From assembly GCA_014238595.1 (NCBI GenBank), contig JABAAV010000031.1:1-7788 (forward strand): DNA of 7,788 nt, written 5' to 3'. The position numbers were made by a program, and so were the translations under genes. The DNA is from Myxococcales bacterium. GTDB taxonomy: Bacteria > Myxococcota_A > Polyangia > Haliangiales > J016. Positions 1 to 6,214 of this stretch are shown here, piece after piece (positions within the stretch are counted from its first letter, which is position 1; every line of letters begins with the position of its first letter). The notes beneath the pieces were generated by a model that had not been told where the DNA came from, ran no database searches, and worked only from the letters and a program-made list of their open reading frames with translations.

Positions 1-32
1 ATCACGTGATAAATGTTGTACATGTGATCAAT
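1..32. repeat. Cluster of short palindromes and an imperfect 12-bp direct repeat at the left edge
   Basis: The stretch opens with the perfect 10-bp palindrome ATCACGTGAT (1-10), followed by TGTACA (17-22) and TGATCA (25-30). CACGTGATAAAT (3-14) and CATGTGATCAAT (21-32) match at 10 of 12 positions with an 18-bp period. This density of dyads could be a regulator binding region, or the end of an upstream gene: two plus frames stay open from the edge to stops at 35-37 and 51-53. The edge of the window prevents a choice. Nothing else is recognisable here. Confidence 0.3.
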
Positions 33-67
33 CATAAGAACTGTTTTCTTTAAAAACGCCCATTTAA

Positions 68-108
68 CGTCAAAACAAGCCATATTCAGCCTGTTGCTTG
101 TTTTGATG
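68..108. repeat. Perfect 11-bp inverted repeat (hairpin), possible terminator of an upstream gene
   Basis: TCAAAACAAGC at 70-80 is exactly complementary to GCTTGTTTTGA at 96-106, with a 15-nt loop. The stem extends outward by one G.U pair (69/107) and one C-G pair (68/108). The A-run in the left arm and the T-run in the right arm give a CAAGC/GCTTG core flanked by AAAA and TTTT, the form of a bidirectional intrinsic terminator. However, no uninterrupted T-tract follows the stem and the loop is long, so termination strength is doubtful. It lies upstream of the candidate prs promoter, so it could end an upstream transcript or be a structured operator. Confidence 0.45.
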
Positions 109-187
109 AATATTGTGACCAATAAAGATTAAAGCGCATATAGAATTTATCTAAACGACAGATCAATACCATTTGAATTAATTAAGG

Positions 188-215
188 TTGACGGAATATC
201 ACAAGAGCATATAGA
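188..215 (+). promoter_or_regulatory. Candidate sigma70-type promoter of the prs cluster
   Basis: TTGACG (188-193, five of six matches to the -35 consensus) is followed after 16 nt by TATAGA (210-215, four of six matches to -10). An AT-rich stretch (TTGAATTAATTAA, 174-186) lies just upstream, as an UP element would. Transcription would start near 222-224, leaving a leader of under ten nucleotides before the prs ATG at 231, which would fit the absence of a Shine-Dalgarno motif there. The 9-mer GCATATAGA, containing this -10, also occurs at 136-144, so a second upstream promoter is possible. Assigned by eye only. Confidence 0.35.
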
Positions 216-230
216 TACAGTTAATCTGAC

Positions 231-1172
231 ATGCTTAAACCTCCTGCCATTTTTGCTGGGCGTGCCAACGTCAAATTAACCAAAGAGATATGTACATATG
301 TCGGGGTTCCGTTGGGTAACCTCAAAAGCATGCAATTTTCCGATGGTGAAATTCATATTGAAATCCAAGAAAATGTCCGTGGAGTCAATTGCTTTGTCGT
401 TCAACCGACATGCAACCCTGGCAACGAACATCTGATGGAGCTTTTGATTGTTATCGATGCTTTAAAACGTGCATCGGCAGGACAGATCGTTGCTGTAATT
501 CCTTATTTTGGCTACGCGCGACAAGATCGTAAAGTCAAACCACGCACATCGATTACATCACGGTTAGTCGCAGATCTGATAACAGCCGCAGGTGCCAACC
601 GTGTTTTATCCGTTGATCTTCACGCAGGACAGATTCAAGGTTTCTTCAATCTACCTTTTGATCACCTTTATTCCATGCCCATTTTTATGGATTATTTAAC
701 GCAGCGATTCAAAGAGAATGTCGTTGTCGTTTCTCCCGATACAGGTGGTGTTGAGCGGGCTAGAGCATATTCCAAACGATTAGGTGGAAGCGTCGCACTC
801 GTTGACAAACGACGCCCAGAACCTAATATCTCAGAAGTCATGCATATTGTGGGTCAAGTCCAGGGGCTGCCCTGTTTGATTGTTGATGATATGATTGATA
901 CTGCAGGGACATTGGTCAATGCAGCCACGGCATTAATGGAAGCAGGGGCAACCTCCGTTCATGCCTGCGCCACACATGCTGTTTTTTCAGGAGAAGCCAT
1001 TAAGAGAATTGACGCATCCCCCTTGGAAGAAATTATTGTTTCCGATACAATCCCTCAAACTGAACAATCACAACAATGCTCCAAAATCCGTGTCCAACCC
1101 ATTGGACAATTATTAGGTGAAGCGATTCGACGAATCCATCATGGAGATTCGATCAGTTCACTATTTATCTAA
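231..1172 (+). CDS. prs: Ribose-phosphate pyrophosphokinase (PRPP synthetase)
   Basis: Transfers the pyrophosphoryl group of ATP to ribose-5-phosphate, giving PRPP for purine, pyrimidine, histidine, tryptophan and NAD synthesis; a cytosolic class I enzyme. At 313 residues it has the usual family length. Visible signatures are FSDGEI near residue 37, DLHAGQ with His131 in the ATP/metal site, DKRRP with Lys193 (the catalytic lysine of the flexible loop), SPDTGGVERA before it, and the PRPP-binding loop DDMIDTAGT at 219-227. The ATG is placed where the family normally begins. No Shine-Dalgarno motif is visible directly upstream (AAGAG at 203-207 is too far), so translation may be leaderless or SD-independent. 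It leads the cluster, 29 nt ahead of rplY, a pairing common in proteobacteria. Identification is secure. Confidence 0.97.
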   Translation: MLKPPAIFAGRANVKLTKEICTYVGVPLGNLKSMQFSDGEIHIEIQENVRGVNCFVVQPTCNPGNEHLMELLIVIDALKRASAGQIVAVIPYFGYARQDRKVKPRTSITSRLVADLITAAGANRVLSVDLHAGQIQGFFNLPFDHLYSMPIFMDYLTQRFKENVVVVSPDTGGVERARAYSKRLGGSVALVDKRRPEPNISEVMHIVGQVQGLPCLIVDDMIDTAGTLVNAATALMEAGATSVHACATHAVFSGEAIKRIDASPLEEIIVSDTIPQTEQSQQCSKIRVQPIGQLLGEAIRRIHHGDSISSLFI

Positions 1173-1201
1173 TACAGCAAGCATACAAAGGAATAACGAT
1201 C

Positions 1202-1846
1202 ATGAACATAGGAAAACTCAATGTTGAACCAAGAATTAAAACAAGCAAGGGAGCCGTCCGTAAACTTCGTGCCCAAGGATTAACCCCTGGTATTTGTTAC
1301 GGTCACAATCTTGACAAACCTGTAGCGATATCACTGTCGTCAAAAAATCTTAAACTTGCATTAGATCCAAAACAAAAAGGCAATACAATTATTGATATAA
1401 CGATCAGCGATGGAACAACAATCACGGCCATGATTAAAGATATTCAAATCGATCCGATCCAGCAAGAACCTCTTCATGTCGATTTTATTTCAATTGATCT
1501 TGAAACTATGGTTGATGTTGATGTTCCTATTCTTATCGTGGGTAAATCAGAAGGTGTCGTTTTAGGTGGACAACTCAATCAAGTCCGTTATGACGTCACT
1601 GTTTCATGCAAACCAAGAGCTATTCCTACGGTATTTGAACTTGATATCTCATCGCTAAATCTAGGTGATGTGCTTCATGTTCGTGATTTGGATATCCCCA
1701 AGAATGTCACATCATCAATCCCAGATCATTTACCGATAATCACCTGCAACGCGCCCCGTGCTGAAAGTGATACGCCAGATGAGGACACAGACACACCAAC
1801 CGATGGCGCATCTGATACCCCTGAAGAAAAACCCGAAAGCAAGTAA
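1202..1846 (+). CDS. rplY: 50S ribosomal protein L25, long CTC/TL5-type
   Basis: Binds 5S rRNA at the central protuberance of the large subunit. The 214-residue form has two parts: an N-terminal L25 beta-barrel (about 1-92, with the typical 'GAVRKLRAQGLTPGICYG' segment near residues 17-34) and the C-terminal TL5/CTC domain (about 95-185). The short E. coli-type L25 has only the first. After residue 185 comes an acidic tail rich in Asp, Glu, Thr and Pro that is probably disordered. The start is supported by AAAGGAA at 1187-1193, 8 nt before the ATG. It sits between prs and pth, the standard neighbourhood for ctc-type L25. The gene may also be labelled ctc. Confidence 0.95.
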   Translation: MNIGKLNVEPRIKTSKGAVRKLRAQGLTPGICYGHNLDKPVAISLSSKNLKLALDPKQKGNTIIDITISDGTTITAMIKDIQIDPIQQEPLHVDFISIDLETMVDVDVPILIVGKSEGVVLGGQLNQVRYDVTVSCKPRAIPTVFELDISSLNLGDVLHVRDLDIPKNVTSSIPDHLPIITCNAPRAESDTPDEDTDTPTDGASDTPEEKPESK

Positions 1847-1868
1847 GATCACTCAACACATTCATCGT

Positions 1869-1872
1869 GGAA
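1869..1872 (+). promoter_or_regulatory. Ribosome binding site that favours the ATG start of pth
   Basis: GGAA at 1869-1872 lies 7 nt before the ATG at 1880. The same frame also has a TTG at 1874, but that would leave only one nucleotide between the motif and the start. The ATG also gives the family's expected beginning (MWLIAGLGNPG), so I take 1880 as the start. Confidence 0.5.
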
Positions 1873-1879
1873 TTTGATC

Positions 1880-2464
1880 ATGTGGCTTATCGCAGGACTC
1901 GGAAATCCTGGAAAACACTATCAGCACAACCGACATAACATTGGGTTTATGATCATCGATGAACTCGCTCAGCAAGCCGATGATACATCTTTTGTAAATC
2001 GTCATGGAGGGCTGTTGTTGAAAACTTCCCTCAAACAACAGCGCGTTCTTTTATTTAAACCTATGGAATATATGAATCGTAGTGGTTCAGCCATCACGAC
2101 ATTGGCGCGTTTTCACAATCAAACACCCGATCAAATTATTGTGATTCATGACGAACTTGATTTCCCTTTGGGCAAATGTCGCATTAAAATCGGTGGTGGG
2201 CATGGTGGGCATAATGGCCTACGATCCATTATACAATGCCTCAATTCTCCCGATTTTTGTCGAATTCGTGTAGGAATTGGAAAACCAACATCTCAAAACG
2301 GTATTAATAATACACAAATGGTCAGTAAATATGTCTTGTCTGATTTTGAAAAAAAAGATACAGAGACACTTCAGTTGATGATCACGTTATCAGTCGATGC
2401 GGCGTTAAAAATAATGACCCATGGTGTTGCTGAAGCAATGAATCAGATTCATTCGAAAAATTAA
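1880..2464 (+). CDS. pth: Peptidyl-tRNA hydrolase (Pth1)
   Basis: Cleaves the ester bond of peptidyl-tRNAs that drop off the ribosome, recycling tRNA; an essential cytosolic monomer in most bacteria. The 194-residue length is typical. The N-terminus reads GLGNPG (6-11, with Asn9), then RHNIGF with catalytic His19, FKPMEYMNRSG carrying the tRNA-contacting Asn, HDELDFPLG with Asp91 positioning the histidine, and GGGHGGHNGL. In the segment usually read as YxxTRHN, the threonine is replaced by asparagine (YQHNRHN), a substitution outside the catalytic residues. A TTG two codons upstream (1874) could extend the protein by two residues but fits the ribosome binding site less well. It follows rplY by 33 nt and precedes rpsF by 54 nt. 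The GTPase gene ychF, often adjacent to pth, is not here. Confidence 0.96.
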   Translation: MWLIAGLGNPGKHYQHNRHNIGFMIIDELAQQADDTSFVNRHGGLLLKTSLKQQRVLLFKPMEYMNRSGSAITTLARFHNQTPDQIIVIHDELDFPLGKCRIKIGGGHGGHNGLRSIIQCLNSPDFCRIRVGIGKPTSQNGINNTQMVSKYVLSDFEKKDTETLQLMITLSVDAALKIMTHGVAEAMNQIHSKN

Positions 2465-2507
2465 AACCATCCTTGTTTGATTATTGATTAAACGACAGGA
2501 ATCCATC

Positions 2508-2513
2508 AGGAGA
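2508..2513 (+). promoter_or_regulatory. Strong Shine-Dalgarno fixing the TTG start of rpsF
   Basis: AGGAGA at 2508-2513 is the best Shine-Dalgarno match in the window and ends 5 nt before the TTG at 2519. There is no in-frame ATG until well inside the S6 fold, so this motif is the main support for a TTG start. Confidence 0.7.
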
Positions 2514-2518
2514 ATCCA

Positions 2519-3073
2519 TTGAGTAAAAGAGAAAGTTTAGCCGACGCCCCCGGAACCCAACGCAAGTATGAAACCATTCTCATACTACGTCCTCTTTCAA
2601 CAAAAGATGACATTAACAGTGCAACCACACGTATTCGTTCCATTATCGATTCTGGAGGTGGGCATATTTTCACGTTGGAAAATTGGGGCTCTCGATCGTT
2701 GGCCTATGAAATTCAAAAAAATAAAAAAGGTATCTACATGTATTGGCAATATCTTGGAAAATCTGACCTTGTTGCCGAACTTGAACGTAACCTTCGCATG
2801 CTTGACTCTGTGATGCGCTACATGACCGTAGTGGTTGCACATGATGTTGATCCAAGCGCAAGACCCGCAGATCTGTCTGAAGAAACTTTTAATCTTGCTT
2901 CAATTACACCGCAAGAAGAAACATCCCAAGCGACAACGACTACAGAACCCCAGACACAAACACCTGAAAAAACACCTAATAAACCTTCTGAAACCATGAG
3001 TTCAGAAGCACCGCAAGAGATCATGAATGACACTGAAACCATCCCTTTAGACATCACACCTTCTAAGGAATAA
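2519..3073 (+). CDS. rpsF: 30S ribosomal protein S6, with N-terminal and long acidic C-terminal extensions
   Basis: Binds 16S rRNA as a heterodimer with S18 in the platform of the small subunit; S18 is the next gene. The S6 fold covers about residues 17-108: [21 protein letters not shown] and [18 protein letters not shown] are the standard blocks. About 15 extra residues precede the usual start, supported by a TTG with a strong Shine-Dalgarno. After DVDPSARP (109-116) a tail of some 70 residues rich in Thr, Glu, Pro and Ser runs to residue 184; it has almost no aromatic residues and looks disordered. At 184 residues it is far longer than the 95-135 common in the family. The tail shares the codon style of the neighbouring genes, so I do not read it as acquired. 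The stop is 2 nt before rpsR. Confidence 0.95.
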   Translation: MSKRESLADAPGTQRKYETILILRPLSTKDDINSATTRIRSIIDSGGGHIFTLENWGSRSLAYEIQKNKKGIYMYWQYLGKSDLVAELERNLRMLDSVMRYMTVVVAHDVDPSARPADLSEETFNLASITPQEETSQATTTTEPQTQTPEKTPNKPSETMSSEAPQEIMNDTETIPLDITPSKE

Positions 3074-3075
3074 CC

Positions 3076-3336
3076 ATGCCAGATTTAGATTACGAAACAA
3101 ACAAAACCGACTCAGGCTATAACACCTATCAACACGGATGCCGTTTTTGCAGTGATAATACACTCGTCATTGATTACAAAAATCCGCAACTACTTCGTCA
3201 CTTTATTACCGAACGAGGCAAGATTGTCTCACATCGAAACACAAGAACTTGTGTCAAACATCAACGTGCTATTGCCACAGCAATTAAGCGTGCAAGAACC
3301 CTTGCGTTGATGCCTTTTACTGCTATCGGAAAATAA
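3076..3336 (+). CDS. rpsR: 30S ribosomal protein S18, cysteine-containing (putative zinc-binding) form
   Basis: Pairs with S6 on the 30S platform. At 86 residues it is of ordinary size and contains the conserved run [19 protein letters not shown] (32-50) followed by [18 protein letters not shown] at 22-25 and CVKH at 59-62 supply the C-x2-C plus C-x2-H set that marks the zinc-binding 'C+' version of S18. Many bacteria carry the cysteine-less version instead. The short acidic, polar stretch at residues 1-20 precedes the fold. AAGGAA at 3065-3070, inside the end of rpsF, is the ribosome binding site, and the 2-nt gap implies translational coupling with S6. No ssb gene lies between rpsF and rpsR, unlike the Firmicutes order. 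Confidence 0.97.
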   Translation: MPDLDYETNKTDSGYNTYQHGCRFCSDNTLVIDYKNPQLLRHFITERGKIVSHRNTRTCVKHQRAIATAIKRARTLALMPFTAIGK

Positions 3337-3350
3337 CCTTTGGATTTGTT

Positions 3351-3836
3351 ATGCAATTAATTCTCACACAAGATGTTACACATTTGGGGCGTGCTGGTGA
3401 TTTAGTCACAGTAAAACAAGGCTACGGGCGCAATTATCTTTTACCTCAGGGTCTTGCACTGCTTGCCACAAAGCATCGCAAAGCGGAAGTTGATCATCAT
3501 CGTGCCATTCTCGCGTCTAAAGCTGCCGAAAATCATCAAAAAAATTCTTCTACAAAAGAACGATTGGATGGAATGATCCTTCAATTTGAACGTAAAATGA
3601 GTGATGGGGATGCGTTTTTTGGATCAGTCACTATTCGTGATATTGCCAAACAACTGGAAGGCCTTGAGATTGTAGTGCCACTATCCAACATCCTTCTTGA
3701 AAAACCCATCAAAGAACCTGGCCAGTATCAAGTCCCGATTAGATTGAGTGTGGATCTAGAAGCAACATTGAAATTGATCGTTAAAACCACATCCGAAGCA
3801 TCTGATTCAACTCAAGCCAATCCTATGCAATCATAA
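3351..3836 (+). CDS. rplI: 50S ribosomal protein L9
   Basis: Binds 23S rRNA near the L1 stalk and reaches out from the ribosome by a long connecting helix. The N-terminal domain (about 1-50) reads [17 protein letters not shown], then [16 protein letters not shown], both diagnostic. The connecting helix follows at about 45-75 and is rich in Lys, His and Ala. The C-terminal domain carries [11 protein letters not shown] (about 89-99), the usual 'LFGSVT' block. The length of 161 is slightly over the common 148-150 because of a short polar tail. Only a weak GGAT motif (3342-3345) precedes the ATG. It lies 14 nt after rpsR and 1 nt before dnaB. Confidence 0.96.
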   Translation: MQLILTQDVTHLGRAGDLVTVKQGYGRNYLLPQGLALLATKHRKAEVDHHRAILASKAAENHQKNSSTKERLDGMILQFERKMSDGDAFFGSVTIRDIAKQLEGLEIVVPLSNILLEKPIKEPGQYQVPIRLSVDLEATLKLIVKTTSEASDSTQANPMQS

Positions 3837-3837
3837 T

Positions 3838-5217
3838 ATGGCTGACAAACGGGTTGTCCCTCATAACATTGAGGCCGAAAAAGCTGTTATCGGGAGTGTC
3901 TTACTCAACAACAATGCACTCACTCTGATTGGCTATCTATCTGCAACGGATTTTTATGATCCACGCCATCGCGTCTTATTTGAAATCATCCGTACATTAG
4001 AATCGGACAATAACCCGATTGATTCCATTACGATGGAAGAAGAACTACGACGTATGAACAAAAAAGATGCCGTTGGTGAACTCGCCTATCTCAGTGAACT
4101 CGCCATGTCTGTACCTGTATCAGACAATATTGAATATTACGCCACGATCGTTAAAGAAACCTGCACCGCACGAGATTTGATGTCAGTCGCGGCTGAAGTC
4201 ACTCAGAAAGGCTATGAAGATTATGGTGATCTTGCTGCATATCTTGATGAAGCAGAAGCCAAAGTTTTTTCAGTCACACAACGAAGTCAACGTGGTGCAC
4301 CAAAACCAACAAAAGATTTATTAATTGAAGTTTTTGATCTTTTGGACAGTAGATCGACTGCCGAAGGAGGTATCACAGGTATCCCAACACTATTTTCAGA
4401 CCTTGATAAAACATTGGCAGGGTTACAGCCTTCAGAATTGACCATTCTTGCAGCACGACCAAGTATGGGAAAAACTTCGCTCGCCATGTCCATTGCTCAA
4501 AATTGTGCGACGGAAAAACAATGGCCTGTATTAGTGTTTTCCTTAGAGATGTCTTCGCCACAACTGATGGAGCGCATGCTGTGTTCAGAGGCACGTGTCG
4601 ATTCTTTTTCATTTCGACGTGGCACAATCAAAGACGATGACATGAATAGCTTAACACGTGCCGCTGACCATCTTGCCCAAGCACCCATTCTCATTGATGA
4701 TACACCGGCACTCACACTTCATGAACTACGTGCAAAGTCGCGACGCTTTCGAAGCAATAAAATGTTATTTAGGGACAAACCGTTTGGATTAATCGTTGTT
4801 GATTACTTACAATTGATGCAAGGAAACAACACCACACGTTTTTCGAGCAATAGAGAACAAGAAATTTCTGAAATATCCCGCGGTCTCAAAGCGTTGGCCA
4901 AAGAAATTAATTGCCCTGTGCTGGCCTTGTCTCAATTGAATCGAAGCTTGGAATCACGCCCAGATAAACGCCCTATGATGTCAGATCTGCGTGAAAGTGG
5001 TGCCATTGAACAAGATGCAGATCTGATTTTATTTATTTATCGTGATGAAGTGTACAGCAAAGACGATTGTGAATTTCCAGGTATTGCTGAGATTATTATT
5101 GGGAAAAACCGCCATGGTCCCATTACCAAGGTAGATTTACGTTTTGAGGGCAAATACACACGATTTGAGAATCTATCTAAACGCCCGATTCCACCTCAAA
5201 TCAATGATTATCAATAA
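3838..5217 (+). CDS. dnaB: Replicative DNA helicase DnaB
   Basis: Hexameric ATP-driven helicase that unwinds the fork and recruits DnaG primase. The N-terminal domain (about 1-150) opens with [17 protein letters not shown]. The RecA-like domain has Walker A RPSMGKT with Lys212 and Thr213, FSLEMSS (DnaB motif 1a), Walker B VVDYLQLM with Asp322, [16 protein letters not shown] (motif H3), [14 protein letters not shown] (motif H4) and KNRHGP, which holds the inter-subunit arginine finger. The 459-residue length is normal and no intein interrupts these motifs, a common insertion point in other dnaB genes. The ATG is one nucleotide after the rplI stop with no Shine-Dalgarno of its own, so translation is probably coupled to L9. 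The rpsF-rpsR-rplI-dnaB order is widespread in bacteria. Confidence 0.97.
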   Translation: MADKRVVPHNIEAEKAVIGSVLLNNNALTLIGYLSATDFYDPRHRVLFEIIRTLESDNNPIDSITMEEELRRMNKKDAVGELAYLSELAMSVPVSDNIEYYATIVKETCTARDLMSVAAEVTQKGYEDYGDLAAYLDEAEAKVFSVTQRSQRGAPKPTKDLLIEVFDLLDSRSTAEGGITGIPTLFSDLDKTLAGLQPSELTILAARPSMGKTSLAMSIAQNCATEKQWPVLVFSLEMSSPQLMERMLCSEARVDSFSFRRGTIKDDDMNSLTRAADHLAQAPILIDDTPALTLHELRAKSRRFRSNKMLFRDKPFGLIVVDYLQLMQGNNTTRFSSNREQEISEISRGLKALAKEINCPVLALSQLNRSLESRPDKRPMMSDLRESGAIEQDADLILFIYRDEVYSKDDCEFPGIAEIIIGKNRHGPITKVDLRFEGKYTRFENLSKRPIPPQINDYQ

Positions 5218-5324
5218 AAATGATGTCACAGAGCATCGATATACAATAGATAATCAACAAAGCTACCCATTGTCAGGATTACAATAGCCCTATCTCTCTC
5301 AAAATAGAGTATATTCCCCTCACC
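5218..5324 (+). other. 107-nt gap between dnaB and deoC; no convincing terminator or promoter
   Basis: This is the second-longest gap in the window and separates the translation/replication cluster from the deo cluster. The octamer TACAATAG occurs twice (5242-5249 and 5280-5287); each copy contains TACAAT, five of six matches to a -10 box, but neither has an acceptable -35 about 17 nt upstream. TTGTCA (5270-5275) resembles a -35 but lacks a well-spaced -10. CTCT/AGAG (5296-5299/5306-5309) could form a 4-bp hairpin. I see no GC-rich stem with a T-tract after dnaB, so read-through from upstream is possible. A deo-type operator could lie here, but I cannot identify one. Confidence 0.3.
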
Positions 5325-6203
5325 GTGAGTTTTCCAACCGACATCGATCAACTCGTTGATCTGATCACCGAGCGTATTCGAACAAAGCTTCACAACGAAA
5401 ATATCTGCACCGATGATCCAGACTGTGGTGGCTGTAACGCTTGTGTCATTAACAAACCGTGGTCCGTACGTGCGATCGAAGAAGCAGGTGCATCTCGTAT
5501 CACGACGCGTCATAACAACAACAGCATTGGTACCGTGCCTGAAAACATGGCCACATTAATTGATCACACATTACTCAAACCTGAAGCGACACAAGATGAA
5601 ATTAAACGTCTTTGTGAAGATGCAAAAAAACATAATTTTGCATCCGTCTGTGTCAATACAACATGGGTTCCTTTGTGCAAACGACTGCTTCGAGGACATC
5701 ATTCTAAAGTCTGTACTGTTGTAGGCTTCCCTTTGGGAGCCATGTCGCCTACCGCAAAAGCCTATGAAGCCAAAGAAGCGGTTCGACAAGGTGCCGATGA
5801 AATTGACATGGTCATTAATATTGGAGCCTTAAAATCATGCGATTATGAAACAGTCTTTGAAGATATTTGTCGTGTTGTTAAAGCATCAACACCTGCTATC
5901 GTCAAAGTCATCATTGAGTCGGGCGCGTTAAACGAAGAACAAAAAATTATTGCCTGTACATTGAGTAAGCTTGCAGGAGCTTCCTTTGTCAAAACCTCAA
6001 CAGGATTCGGTCAAGGAGGCGCTACTGTAGAGGATGTTGCACTCATGCGACGTATTGTAGGCAATCAAATGGGAGTCAAAGCATCCGGTGGTGTACGTTC
6101 ATCCGATGATGTAAAAAAAATGGCAACCGCTGGTGCCAACCGAGTTGGAGCATCTGCCTCAGTAGCAATTGTTACAGGACAACGTTCTACATCTCATTAT
6201 TAA
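5325..6203 (+). CDS. deoC: Deoxyribose-phosphate aldolase with Cys-rich N-terminal extension
   Basis: Splits 2-deoxy-D-ribose-5-phosphate into glyceraldehyde-3-phosphate and acetaldehyde, the last step of deoxynucleoside catabolism. The TIM-barrel aldolase begins near residue 75 (MATLIDHTLLKPEAT). It contains CTVVGFPLG, EIDMVINIGALK with Asp161, VKTSTGFGQGGAT with the Schiff-base Lys223, and GVKASGGV with the second active-site Lys252. The first 74 residues are extra: an amphipathic helix (about 6-23), then Cys28, Cys34, Cys37 and Cys40, then a linker. At 292 residues it exceeds the roughly 220 of minimal enzymes. The start is a GTG with no clear Shine-Dalgarno. The frame is open upstream only to the TAG at 5247 and has no better start there; a second possible start is the ATG at 5547. 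The regular helix and cysteine spacing argue that the extension is translated. deoB follows after 11 nt. Confidence 0.93.
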   Translation: MSFPTDIDQLVDLITERIRTKLHNENICTDDPDCGGCNACVINKPWSVRAIEEAGASRITTRHNNNSIGTVPENMATLIDHTLLKPEATQDEIKRLCEDAKKHNFASVCVNTTWVPLCKRLLRGHHSKVCTVVGFPLGAMSPTAKAYEAKEAVRQGADEIDMVINIGALKSCDYETVFEDICRVVKASTPAIVKVIIESGALNEEQKIIACTLSKLAGASFVKTSTGFGQGGATVEDVALMRRIVGNQMGVKASGGVRSSDDVKKMATAGANRVGASASVAIVTGQRSTSHY

Positions 6204-6214
6204 TCATTCCATCC

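Noticed and set aside
1..53. Possible C-terminus of an upstream gene (frames open to stops at 35-37 and 51-53)
   Set aside because: Only 11-16 codons are visible and neither frame gives a recognisable peptide, so a partial CDS cannot be supported.
2597..3057. Open minus-strand frames of 63-81 codons opposite rpsF
   Set aside because: They lie wholly antisense to a clear S6 gene, have no ribosome binding site or family resemblance, and their composition mirrors the coding strand.
4287..4715. Three minus-strand open frames of 68-84 codons inside dnaB
   Set aside because: Antisense to the uninterrupted DnaB motor domain; no recognisable protein, and they overlap each other in different frames.
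4441..5150. Intein or split gene in dnaB
   Set aside because: dnaB is a common intein host, but Walker A, Walker B, H3 and H4 motifs follow at normal spacing in a 459-residue frame, so nothing is inserted.
5215..5260. Intrinsic terminator after dnaB
   Set aside because: AATAAAAATGATG and the short GATG/CATC match do not make a stable stem, and there is no T-tract.
5226..5513. Minus-strand 95-codon open frame spanning the gap before deoC
   Set aside because: It overlaps the conserved-looking DeoC extension, has no ribosome binding site I can see, and resembles no family I know. It would only deserve reconsideration if deoC started at 5547.
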